Of a stretch of DNA of 36,007 bases, positions 7,826 through 16,700 are shown in pieces. Position 1 is the first letter of the stretch; each line of letters opens with the position of its first letter. Under the pieces are notes generated by a model. It was not told the DNA's origin. It did no database searches and saw only the letters and a list, made by a program, of their open reading frames with translations. Source of the stretch: Calditrichota bacterium (lineage in GTDB: Bacteria; Electryoneota; AABM5-125-24; Hatepunaeales; Hatepunaeaceae); NCBI GenBank assembly GCA_016867835.1, contig VGIQ01000013.1, positions 1 through 36,007 on the forward strand. Direction: 5' to 3'. Both the position numbers and the translations under genes were made by a program.

Positions 7826-9282
7826 GCGAACCGCGCAAGATACCATCCTGGCTGGTGATCCTCATCGCGGCCAGTCTCGTGCTGAACGGCATCTTGATCG
7901 CCGGCCGGTTCATGAGCCGGTCTGGAGGCGCATCCGATGGCGCCGCAAATTCCGGCGATCTCTACGTCTGCCCGATGCACCCGCAGGTAACCTCCAACCG
8001 CCCGGCCGATTGTCCCATCTGCGGAATGAAACTGGTAAAGCGGCAGGCTTCCGGCGGCGGCAGCGAAGTTGCTGCGCTTGCCGGGACGGTCTCGCTCGAC
8101 CCGACCCAGCGCGTCCTCGCCAACGTGAAGACCGGCCGCCCGGAGCGATTGACGTTCAAGCCGGGACTTGAAGTGCCGGGGGTGATCGCGGCGCGCGATG
8201 AAGGCCGCTGGCGCGTCTCAACTCGCGCCATGGGCCGCGTCGAACGGCTCTATGTCTCAACACCGGGAATGGAGGTCCGGGCCGGTGATCCGCTTTACGA
8301 CCTCTACAGTCCCGATCTTGCCTCGGCGGCACGGGAATATCAAGTCGCCGGCTGGTATCCCGACACGTCCGTCCGGCAGGAGTTTCTTGCCGCCGCCCGA
8401 GCCAAACTGCTCGGGCTCGGCCTCGAACCGGGTCATATCGAAAGCGTCTCCCGCGGCGTAGAGACGGCTGAAACCTTCACCTTTCACGCCGCATCGAACG
8501 GCACGCTCATCGAACGGCTCGCGGCCGAGGGCGACTGGCTGATGTCGGGGATGGGGCTGCTGGAGTTCGCCGACCTGTCCGAAGTATGGGTCGAAGCGGC
8601 GGTGTCGGAGCAGGACATCCCTGCTGTCCGGGTGGGAATGGAGGTCGAAATCATGGCCGGCAAATCCGGAACAGACCTGTTGAACGCAACAGGCCGAATC
8701 GTCAGCCTCTCGCCGTCGCTCGATACCGGGCTGCGAAGGCTGAACTTCCGCGCCCTCCTCTCGAATCGCAGCGGTCGATGGCAGGTCGGGCAGTTCGTAA
8801 AGGTCCGTATTGCCACACATAAGGCATCCGAAGCGCTGGCTCTGCCCGAAGACGCCCTCCTCGTCTCGGGACGGGGGACCGCGGTCTGGGTCGAAGTCGA
8901 ACCGGGGCATTACGAGCCGCGCCACGTAACGACCGGCTCCCGTCAGGACGGTATGGTCGCGGTCCTGGACGGGATTACGATAGACGATGTCGTCGTCTTC
9001 TCAGGCGGCTATCTGATCGACAGCGATGCGCAGATTAAACGGCTCGGCTCGGGGCACAATCACGGTGCGAAAGTGAGTCCTGGTGAAGAGCAAATGAGCG
9101 GAGCGTCGGACAATTCAGGGAAGGTGGAGAGCCATCAAGACCACTCCGGACACGGCGAAGCAAAGCCTGCCAAGAAGTCTGAAGGGGCTTATTACTGCCC
9201 CATGGACCCGGAGGTATCCTCGGACCAGCCGGGCGAACGGTGCCCCAAGTGCGGGATGTTTCTGGTGAAACGGGAGGGATAG
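7822..9282 (+). CDS. cusB: CusB-type RND adaptor with a heavy-metal-binding domain at each end
   Basis: This periplasmic adaptor links the CusA-like pump to the TolC-like channel. The ATG at 7822 overlaps the upstream stop and follows a GGAGGAA ribosome-binding site; the product is 486 residues. It has an N-terminal membrane anchor (10-30), then a short heavy-metal-binding domain (about 47-74, YVCPMHPQVTS...CPICGMKLVK; Cys50, Cys64, Cys67). The HlyD/CusB core follows: barrel, lipoyl and helical hairpin parts, including GRVERLYVSTPGMEVRAGDPLYDLYSPDL. A His-rich linker (GHNHG, SHQDHSGHG) leads to a second metal-binding domain at the C-terminus (about 454-486, YYCPMDPEVSS...CPKCGMFLVK). The domain pair suggests Cu(I), Ag(I) or a similar soft metal. 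The exact metal is not proven. Confidence 0.92.
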   Translation: MSEPRKIPSWLVILIAASLVLNGILIAGRFMSRSGGASDGAANSGDLYVCPMHPQVTSNRPADCPICGMKLVKRQASGGGSEVAALAGTVSLDPTQRVLANVKTGRPERLTFKPGLEVPGVIAARDEGRWRVSTRAMGRVERLYVSTPGMEVRAGDPLYDLYSPDLASAAREYQVAGWYPDTSVRQEFLAAARAKLLGLGLEPGHIESVSRGVETAETFTFHAASNGTLIERLAAEGDWLMSGMGLLEFADLSEVWVEAAVSEQDIPAVRVGMEVEIMAGKSGTDLLNATGRIVSLSPSLDTGLRRLNFRALLSNRSGRWQVGQFVKVRIATHKASEALALPEDALLVSGRGTAVWVEVEPGHYEPRHVTTGSRQDGMVAVLDGITIDDVVVFSGGYLIDSDAQIKRLGSGHNHGAKVSPGEEQMSGASDNSGKVESHQDHSGHGEAKPAKKSEGAYYCPMDPEVSSDQPGERCPKCGMFLVKREG

Positions 9283-9320
9283 TTCCAAGGCATGGTCCAT
9301 AACCCAAAGCCTGACGTTCT

Positions 9321-12300
9321 ATGATTGAACGGCTGATCGAATGGAGCCTCCGCAATCGGGCGATTGTCCTTATGACGACGCTCTTCCTGGTGCTCTGGGG
9401 CGTTTGGGCGCTCTACCGGACGCCGGTTGATGCGATTCCCGATCTATCGGACAATCAGGTCATTGTGATGACCGACTGGATGGGGCGCGCGCCGCGGCTG
9501 GTCGAGGATCAGGTAACCTATCCGCTCCAGACGGTGATGCAGGGTATGCCGCGGGTCAAAGCGGTGCGCGGACAGTCGATGTTCGGTCTTTCGATGGTCT
9601 ATGTGATTTTCGACGACGACGTCGATATCTACTGGGCGCGGTCGCGGGTGCTCGAGAAGTTGAGCGAAATCCAGGGCCAATTGCCGCCTGGCGCCATGAT
9701 GATGCTTGGCCCCGACGGCACCGGTGTCGGACATGTCTATTGGTATACTGTCGAGGGTAAAGACTACGATCTGGCGCAACTTCGCTCGATCCAGGACTGG
9801 TATCTAAGGCTCGGCCTTTCGTCGGTCGAAGGCGTTGCCGAGGTTGCATCCATCGGGGGCTTCGTCAAGGAGTATCAGGTCGAACTCGACCCCGCCAAAC
9901 TGATCTCCTACGGCGTTTCAACGATGGAGGTGATGGATGCCGTCCGTAACTCCAATATCGACGTCGGCGGCGGTCTGGTCGAACGTTCCTCGATGGAATA
10001 CCTGATCCGCAGTCTCGGCTATGTCCAGCGGAAGCAGGACCTTGAGCAAATCGTCATTCGTGCCGGCGCAGGCGGTGTGCCGATCACCGTCGGCGATGTG
10101 GCCACGGTGCAGATGGGCGGGCGCATCCGGAGAGGGCTGCTCGACAAAGACGGCGAAGGCGAGGTCGCCGGAGGCATCATCGTAATGCGCTATGGCGAGA
10201 ACGCCAGCGATGTGATCGACCGCGTCAAGGTGCGCCTGGACGAACTGCGACGCGGCCTGCCGCCCGGCGTCGAAGTTAAGATGGCCTACGACCGCTCGGA
10301 TTTGATCGTCCGTGCCGTCAACACTCTCCGCAATACGCTGATCGAGGAAATCCTGATCGTCTGCGCGGTGATCATGATCTTCCTCCTGCACTTCCGCTCG
10401 GCGCTGGTGGTGATCATCGCGCTCCCGATTGCGGTCGTCGCGTCGTTCATCGCAATGTATTACCTGAAGGTTTCGTCGAACCTGATGTCGCTCTCGGGAA
10501 TCGCCATTGCTATCGGAGTGATGGTCGACGCCGGGATCATCGTTATGGAGAATGCCTACCGACACCTCTCTGAGGGCGGTGAAGCCGCCCGGCGCGACAT
10601 TATCGGAACGGTGGCGGCGTCGTGCCGGACGGTCGGGCGGCCGATCTTCTTTTCGATGGCGATCATCGTGCTCTCGTTCGTGCCGGTCTTCCTCCTTGAA
10701 GGGCAGGAAGGGAAACTCTTTTTCCCCCTGGCTATGACCAAGACCGCGGCAATGGCTTTCTCGGCATTTCTTGCAGTTACCTTGGTGCCGGTGCTCTGCA
10801 CGTTCTTCCTGCGCGGCAAACTCCGCCCCGAAGATGCCAACCCGCTCAATCGCTACCTCAACTCCCTCTACCGGCCGGTTCTGGCTTGGGCGCTGAAGTT
10901 CAAGTGGACGACTATCGCCATCAACGCGGGGGTGCTGGTCTTCACCGCCTGGCTGGCATTCAGGATCGGGAGCGAGTTCATGCCGGCGCTCGACGAGGGC
11001 AGTCTCCTATTTATGCCGACGACGCTCCCCAACGTCTCAATCACCGAGGCAAAGCGGATCCTTCAGGTCCAGGACAAGATCATTAGGTCGATTCCGGAGG
11101 TCGATCTGGTGCTCGGCAAGGTCGGCCGGGCCGAAACGGCGACCGATCCGGCGCCGGTCTCGATGATTGAGACGATTATCCTCCTGAAGCCGCATCACGA
11201 GTGGCGCAAAGGCCTCACCCGCGACGACCTGATCGCCGAAATGGATGCCAAACTGCAGATTCCCGGCGTCGCCAACGGCTGGACGCAGCCGATCATCAAC
11301 CGGATCAACATGCTGGCGACCGGCGTTCGGACCGACCTCGGGATCAAGATCTTCGGGCCCGATCTGGTGGAACTGGAGAGGCTCGCCATCGAAGCCGAGA
11401 ACATCGTCAAGAAAGTGCCCGGCGCAGCGGACGTTTTTGCCGAGCGGACCATCGGCGGCAACTATATCGACATCATCCCCGACCGGGCGGCTCTGGCGCG
11501 CTATGGCCTTACGGTCGGCGAGGTCCAGTCGGTGATCGAAGCCGCAGCCGGGGGGATGATTGCCACCACCACCGTCGAAGGCCGCGATCGCTATCCGGTG
11601 CGGATTCGCTATGCGCGTGACTTTCGCGACTCGCCGGAGGAACTTGGAAAGATCCTGCTGTCGGTCCGCATCGCCGGCTCAAGCGGTGTATCACCGGGAG
11701 CGATGAGCGGAATGGGAGGAGGTGCCTCATCTTCGTTTGCGACCGCCTCGAGCGGACGTCCCCTCGCCGTCTCGGCGGTCGGAGCCGCCTTCATACCGCT
11801 CTCGGCAGTAGCCGCAATCCGCGTCGCCGACGGCCCGCCGATGATCAGTTCCGAGAACTCGCTGCCGCGCTCGGTCGTTTTTCTCAACGTGCGGGGGCGC
11901 GATCTGGGTGGATTCGTTTCCGAAGCAATGGCGACCCTAAAGGCGGAGTTACAACTTCCGCCCGGCTACTTCGTCCAATGGTCGGGACAGTGGGAGCATC
12001 AGGTGCGAGCCCGGCAGCGGCTAATGATCATCGCGCCGCTGGGGTTGGTTCTTATCTTGATCCTGCTATACTTTGTCTTCCGCTCCTGGACCGAAGCCGG
12101 CCTGGTGATGCTCTCGGTGCCATTTTCGCTGACCGGCGGTGCGATCCTGATTGCGGCTCTCGGCTTCAACTGGAGCGTAGCCGTATGGGTGGGATTCATC
12201 GCTCTCTACGGGGTCGCCGTCGAGACTGGTGTGGTGATGGTCGTCTATCTGCACGAAGCGCTTAATCATGCCCTTCATAGGCAAGCGGGTAAGGACCTTG

Positions 12301-12596
12301 CGGTCGGGGAACGGGTGATGATCGGCCGGGATGACCTCTACGGGGCGATTATGACCGGCTCGGTCGCGCGGCTTAGGCCCAAATTGATGACTGTAGGCAC
12401 CTCTATGATTGGCCTGTTGCCGATTTTATGGTCGCACGGCACCGGCGCCGACCTTATGCAGCCTATAGCCGCTCCGATGATCGGCGGGCTGCTCACATCG
12501 GCGGTGCACGTCTTGATCGTAACACCGGTCATCTTTGCCCTAATGAAGGAACGTGAACTCCGGCAGGGTGGAATCAAGTATGCGGAAATGGGATGA
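9321..12596 (+). CDS. cusA: Heavy-metal efflux RND pump (CusA/CzcA family)
   Basis: This is the proton-driven inner membrane pump of the operon, 1091 residues. The N-terminal helix and RTPVDAIPDLSDNQVIV match the family start. The TM4 proton-relay segment is present as GIAIAIGVMVDAGIIVMENAYRHL (about 392-415), with the Asp and Glu found in this class. Two phrases line up with the methionines that bind Cu(I)/Ag(I) in E. coli CusA: RINMLATGV (CusA RIDMLSTGI) and DGPPMISSEN (CusA DGPPMLKTEN). The C-terminal half ends with RPKLMTVGTSMIGLLPILWSHGTGADLMQPIAAPMIGG. This favours a monovalent copper or silver pump over a Co/Zn/Cd pump. About 35 extra Gly/Ser/Ala-rich residues lie just before DGPPM (see findings). 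No metal-responsive regulator is in the window. Confidence 0.93.
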   Translation: MIERLIEWSLRNRAIVLMTTLFLVLWGVWALYRTPVDAIPDLSDNQVIVMTDWMGRAPRLVEDQVTYPLQTVMQGMPRVKAVRGQSMFGLSMVYVIFDDDVDIYWARSRVLEKLSEIQGQLPPGAMMMLGPDGTGVGHVYWYTVEGKDYDLAQLRSIQDWYLRLGLSSVEGVAEVASIGGFVKEYQVELDPAKLISYGVSTMEVMDAVRNSNIDVGGGLVERSSMEYLIRSLGYVQRKQDLEQIVIRAGAGGVPITVGDVATVQMGGRIRRGLLDKDGEGEVAGGIIVMRYGENASDVIDRVKVRLDELRRGLPPGVEVKMAYDRSDLIVRAVNTLRNTLIEEILIVCAVIMIFLLHFRSALVVIIALPIAVVASFIAMYYLKVSSNLMSLSGIAIAIGVMVDAGIIVMENAYRHLSEGGEAARRDIIGTVAASCRTVGRPIFFSMAIIVLSFVPVFLLEGQEGKLFFPLAMTKTAAMAFSAFLAVTLVPVLCTFFLRGKLRPEDANPLNRYLNSLYRPVLAWALKFKWTTIAINAGVLVFTAWLAFRIGSEFMPALDEGSLLFMPTTLPNVSITEAKRILQVQDKIIRSIPEVDLVLGKVGRAETATDPAPVSMIETIILLKPHHEWRKGLTRDDLIAEMDAKLQIPGVANGWTQPIINRINMLATGVRTDLGIKIFGPDLVELERLAIEAENIVKKVPGAADVFAERTIGGNYIDIIPDRAALARYGLTVGEVQSVIEAAAGGMIATTTVEGRDRYPVRIRYARDFRDSPEELGKILLSVRIAGSSGVSPGAMSGMGGGASSSFATASSGRPLAVSAVGAAFIPLSAVAAIRVADGPPMISSENSLPRSVVFLNVRGRDLGGFVSEAMATLKAELQLPPGYFVQWSGQWEHQVRARQRLMIIAPLGLVLILILLYFVFRSWTEAGLVMLSVPFSLTGGAILIAALGFNWSVAVWVGFIALYGVAVETGVVMVVYLHEALNHALHRQAGKDLAVGERVMIGRDDLYGAIMTGSVARLRPKLMTVGTSMIGLLPILWSHGTGADLMQPIAAPMIGGLLTSAVHVLIVTPVIFALMKERELRQGGIKYAEMG

Positions 12597-12603
12597 GGGA
12601 GGA

Positions 12604-12637
12604 TCAAGGCTCAAGGCTCAAGGCTTAAGGCTTAAGG
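12604..12637 (+). repeat. Heptamer array, TCAAGGC x3 then TTAAGGC x2
   Basis: Five consecutive 7-base units follow the cusA stop: TCAAGGC at 12604, 12611 and 12618, then TTAAGGC at 12625 and 12632 (last base changed). Inverted units of the same type lie at 12875-12895, and a sister array lies at 21425-21466. Confidence 0.85.
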
Positions 12638-12702
12638 TTTTGACTTTGAACGCCGTGGCGAGTAATCAGCATAAATGATCGTGCAGAAAAGAGTTGACTT
12701 AG

Positions 12703-12726
12703 AGGGCGGACATTCTTGTCCGCCCT
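12703..12726. repeat. Palindrome AGGGCGGACA / TGTCCGCCCT
   Basis: A perfect 10-base inverted repeat with a 4-base loop (TTCT). A near-identical copy lies 21 bases downstream. There is no following T-tract, so it reads as a REP-like mobile palindrome rather than an intrinsic terminator. Confidence 0.75.
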
Positions 12727-12747
12727 GCCTAATAGGAACTTCTCATC

Positions 12748-12771
12748 AGGGCGGACAGGAACGTCCGCCCT
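12748..12771. repeat. Second palindrome AGGGCGGAC / GTCCGCCCT
   Basis: A 9-base perfect stem with a 6-base loop (AGGAAC). The stem sequence is the same as in the copy at 12703-12726 but the loop differs, as expected for members of a palindromic repeat family. Confidence 0.75.
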
Positions 12772-12874
12772 CCAGGAACGGCAACAATAGACTGCACCAC
12801 TTGATATTGGCAGAACCCATCCATTATTCTCTCTCATACGAGACGCAAGAGAACACAGCGTCCAGCTACAGGAC

Positions 12875-12895
12875 ATAAGCCTTGAGCCATAAGCC
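12875..12895 (-). repeat. Inverted heptamers ending 3 bases before murI
   Basis: Three units, ATAAGCC, TTGAGCC and ATAAGCC, are the reverse complement of the GGCTCAA/GGCTTAT type found in the array at 12604-12637. They fill the place where the murI ribosome-binding site would be expected, and no AGGAGG-like sequence is visible there. Confidence 0.75.
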
Positions 12896-12898
12896 CCG

Positions 12899-13684
12899 AT
12901 GATTGGCATCTTCGATTCCGGTATCGGCGGACTCACCGTCGCTGCGGCAATCCGGCAACTACTGCCGGCCGAGCGTTTGCTCTACCTCGGCGACACCGCC
13001 CGCGTTCCTTACGGGACGAAATCACCGACGGTGATCCGGCGCTATGCGCTCGAGTGCACCATGTATCTCTTGGAGCAAGGCGTCAAAGCCGTCGTGGTGG
13101 CATGCAACACCGTCTCTGCGGTGGCTTTGCCGCGCCTTCGCGAGATGCTGAGCGTTCCGCTGATCGGCGTGATCGAACCGGGCGTGGAAGCGGGATTAAA
13201 GACGACCGTCAAGGGCCGGATAGGGATCCTCGGGACGCCCTCAACAATTGCGTCGCAGGCCTATCAATCCCGCCTCAAGGCGCTCCGTCCCGACGTCGTC
13301 CTGCGCAGCATTGCCTGTCCGCTCTTTGTGCCGCTGGCTGAGGAGGGACTGGGCGACTCGGAACTGGCACGACAAGCCGCCCGGTACTACCTATCGCCCT
13401 TGAAGCGAAACAAGATTGACACGCTGATCCTCGGCTGCACCCACTATCCGCTTCTGAAAAGCGCGATCCAGTCGGCGGTCGGAGATGACGTCCGACTGGT
13501 CGATTCAGCCGGGACGACCGCCGGAGTCGTCCGCGAAATCCTCCTGCGCGAAGGCCTCTTGCGCACTCACGGCAACGGCGGGATCGAATGCCTCTTCACC
13601 GACCTGGCGCCCCGATCGGAGGCCCGGCTGAACAGGTTCTTCGGTGGTCAGGTTGAGAAGATCCGCAAGGTTACGTTGGAATAA
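12899..13684 (+). CDS. murI: Glutamate racemase
   Basis: MurI converts L-glutamate to D-glutamate for peptidoglycan synthesis. The 261-residue protein starts MIGIFDSGIGGLTV, with the conserved Asp6. It has the substrate loop LGDTARVPYGTKS (30-42) and both catalytic cysteines, in ACNT (Cys69) and LGCTHYPLL (Cys180). Length and motif spacing are those of a complete enzyme. It stands alone: the previous gene ends 302 bases before, across a repeat-rich spacer, and the next gene has its own promoter. Its translation start lies directly behind inverted heptamer repeats with no visible ribosome-binding site, which may lower or alter its expression. Confidence 0.96.
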   Translation: MIGIFDSGIGGLTVAAAIRQLLPAERLLYLGDTARVPYGTKSPTVIRRYALECTMYLLEQGVKAVVVACNTVSAVALPRLREMLSVPLIGVIEPGVEAGLKTTVKGRIGILGTPSTIASQAYQSRLKALRPDVVLRSIACPLFVPLAEEGLGDSELARQAARYYLSPLKRNKIDTLILGCTHYPLLKSAIQSAVGDDVRLVDSAGTTAGVVREILLREGLLRTHGNGGIECLFTDLAPRSEARLNRFFGGQVEKIRKVTLE

Positions 13685-13705
13685 CGACCGACCGCACCAC
13701 CCTGT

Positions 13706-13734
13706 TTGACAACTGACCCTCCATGCCCTATCTT
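13706..13734 (+). promoter_or_regulatory. Sigma-70 type promoter for the beta-helix protein gene
   Basis: A perfect -35 TTGACA (13706-13711) is followed after 17 bases by TATCTT (13729-13734). The predicted transcript would start near 13741, about 48 bases before the ATG, and a CAGGAG ribosome-binding site sits just before that ATG. Confidence 0.65.
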
Positions 13735-13788
13735 ATAAGGATGGAAGCTTCCCCTTACCATCCATCCCGGAGCATCAGGAGAATCAAG

Positions 13789-16700
13789 ATGTTCAGACTT
13801 AGCCCCACGCTGGTTGCGCTCTCTTTGCTGGCTGCCGCCTCTAACATTCATGCGCGCATTATCAACCTGCCCGACGACGCCGGGACGCTCCGCGCTGCCG
13901 TCGAAGCCGCCGATGCGGGTGACACGATCCTCGTCGCGCCGGGGGAATATCGGGGGGATGGCAACGTCAACGTCGGCATTGCGGAAGCGTTGACGCTCCT
14001 CTCGACGGATGGTCCACTCGAGACGATCTTCGACGGCGAAGGCGCCGATGCGCTGCGCGGCTTGACGGTGCAAGACGTCCCGATCCATATCGTTGGCTTG
14101 ACCTTCACCCGGTTCACCGATGGAGCGGTGCAACTGAGCGGCAGCGAAGGTTTCTCGATCTCCGATTGCATCTTTACCCGGAATCAAAGATCCGCCGGTG
14201 GAACGCAGGGCGCGGCACTACTGCTTCTTGCGACATCGCGGGGGACGGTTGGGAGTTCGCTATTTGAGGAAAATGTGGCCGCCGGGTCGGGTGCGGCAAT
14301 CTATGCCACTGTAAACTCCGCAGTCGGAGCAGCGGACTGCCAATTCCTCGGCAACCGGGCAGTGCGGTTCGGCGGCGCGGTCATCACCAACTCCGATGCC
14401 GCAGGTCGGTTCCAAAGATGTCTTTTTCAAGGCAACAGCGCGGGGATCGACGGCGGCGCGGTGACGTCGTCGGTGCGCGGTATATCGACCTTCGATTTCT
14501 GCACCTTTGTCGAAAACCGCGCCACCGGTCTGGGAGGCGCCATCTATGCCGGGTCGAATGCCAACCCGCAAATTTCCGACTGCATTTTTCAGGGCAACAG
14601 CGCCGAGCAGGGCGGCAACCACGTCTTCGGCCAGGAAGACCGGTCGGGGTTGATCACGATCGCCTTCAGTAACGTCGAGGGCGGCCTCGACGATGCCGGC
14701 AATGTCGAAGCCGGCGAAGGAATCATCGATGTCGAACCGCAGTTCGTCGAAGGCCGGCCGCCACTCTGGGGAAGCGGAGACTATTACCTCGATCCCGAAA
14801 GCGGCTGCATCGACGCCGGGTCGGGTGGGGCAGATGGCCTCGGGGTTGCCAATTTCACCACCCGCACTGACCTCGCCGGCGACGACGGCACCGCTGACCT
14901 CGGCTTCCACTACGATCCGGCCGCCATCCCCATCTACGGGCACCTCGTCGGTCGGGTTACCGACCTCCTGACCGGCGATCCGGTCGCTGGAGTTCGGATA
15001 ATTTCAACCCTGCGCCAAAGTGCCGTAACCGACGACGACGGACGATTCGTCATCGCTCCCGCCCGCATCGGACGCTTCAGATTGACTGCCACGAAGGAGT
15101 GGTTCGCCGAAGCGGTCATTGAGGGCCTTGAACTGGCTGAAGACGAGACGCTCGCGGTCGATGTCGAACTTCGCCGCTCGATCTTCACGGCGCCCGACCG
15201 AATGCTCTCCGCGGCTGCCAACAGCGGCGATACGACCTTTGTAGCATTTAGTATATCGAATCCCGGCAACCATCCGGTCGAGTGGCGGGGCGAAACCCGC
15301 CTGCGTGAGGAGTTTAACGTCGCGCCTTGGGAGCGTCGCGAAACGCTGCCGGCCGGTGAATTGACGCGCGATTCCCGCCTGCAGGGCGTGGCGTTCGACG
15401 GCGAATTCTATTATGTCTCCGGATCCGCCGATGCCAACACTAATATCATCTATGTGTTTAACCGGCAGCGTGAACTGGTGCGGCAATTCAATCAGCCCGG
15501 CTTGACCGCAACCGGTATGCGGGATCTTGAATGGGACGGAGAACGGCTCTGGGGAGGCGACGAACGGGTTGTCTTTGGCATGACGCCCGACGGCGAAATC
15601 GAAGTGCGCTTCAATACGCCGATCAACCCCATCTCGGCGGTCGCCTGGGACGAGGAGCGAGGCTTGATCTGGGTCGCCGGGCTGACCCAGGATATGATTG
15701 GCTATGACCGCGAAGGCAACCGCCGCGCCGATCTAAGGCGTAACGGCTTGCGACTATATGGCATCAGTTACTGGCGCGGCGACCCCGACGGATTTCCGCT
15801 CTATGTGATGAACACCCCCGACGGCAATCATCCGGCGGTCCTTTTCAAGATGAATCCGGCGAACGCCGAGACCTTGCGGGTGGTCGATATTGCTGAGCGA
15901 GCCGTCGGATCCGCGGGAGGCATACAATTCAGCCTCGACTACGACGCCTATTCGGTCGTCCTGCTGCACCTCGCCAATGACGGCGCCAACGACCGGATCG
16001 ACGTCTGGCAGGTAGATGCGAGGCGCGACTGGGCGTGGATCGAACCGGGAGGAGGCGTCATTGAAGGCGGTGAAGAAGCGGAAGTCATCCTCACTTTCGA
16101 TGCCCGAAACCTGTCGAACGGCGTCTATGAAGGTGAGATATTTATTACCCATAATGCCTTTCCGGGCGAGACGACTGTTCCCTACGAGTTGGAAGTTACC
16201 GAGGGCCCGGTCCGTGCCGAACGGCGAGTCGATCTCCGTTTCGGATGGAACCTCGTTTCGGTCAACCTGACACCCGACGAGGATGATATCCGGGCTATCT
16301 TCGCGCCTTTGGTAGAAGCCGGGACACTCGCACTGGTGAAGGATGGCGCCGGCCGGTTCTATTCGCCAGGTCGCGACTTCAACAATATCCCCGGTTGGAA
16401 CGGGTCCGAAGGCTACCGGGTGCGGATGCTCCGGCCAGGAAGGGTTAGTCTGACCGGGGTGACGATTCCTTCCGGCGAGCCGATTCCCCTTGCCCAAGGC
16501 TGGCAACTGGTCAGTTACTACCCACGCCGTGCCCTAGACCCGATGCGGGCCCTCGGCGGGCTTGGCGAAGCGCTTATCATCGCCAAAGACGGCGACGGCA
16601 ATTTCTATGCGCCGGCTTGGAACTTCAGTTCGATGGGCAACCTGCGCGAAGGTCAGGGGTATGCTCTGAAGGTGTCCGAGGATGCCGAACTGGTTTGGGG

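Larger units (their letters stand above)
12597..12898. other. Gene-free, repeat-rich spacer between cusA and murI
   Basis: I see no gene here. The 302 bases hold the heptamer array at the left end, two GGGCGGAC palindromes in the middle and inverted heptamers that run up to the murI start codon. No T-rich terminator or convincing promoter was seen. Confidence 0.7.

Noticed and set aside
12604-12895. Possible CRISPR array
   Set aside because: The units are 7 bases and directly adjacent, with no spacers and no cas genes nearby.
13648-14187. Minus-strand open frame over the murI end and beta-helix start
   Set aside because: It covers the promoter and signal peptide of the plus-strand gene and has no ribosome-binding site or domain.
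15754-16506. 250-residue minus-strand open frame inside the beta-helix gene
   Set aside because: It is antisense to clear domains of the large secreted protein and no known motif is seen.
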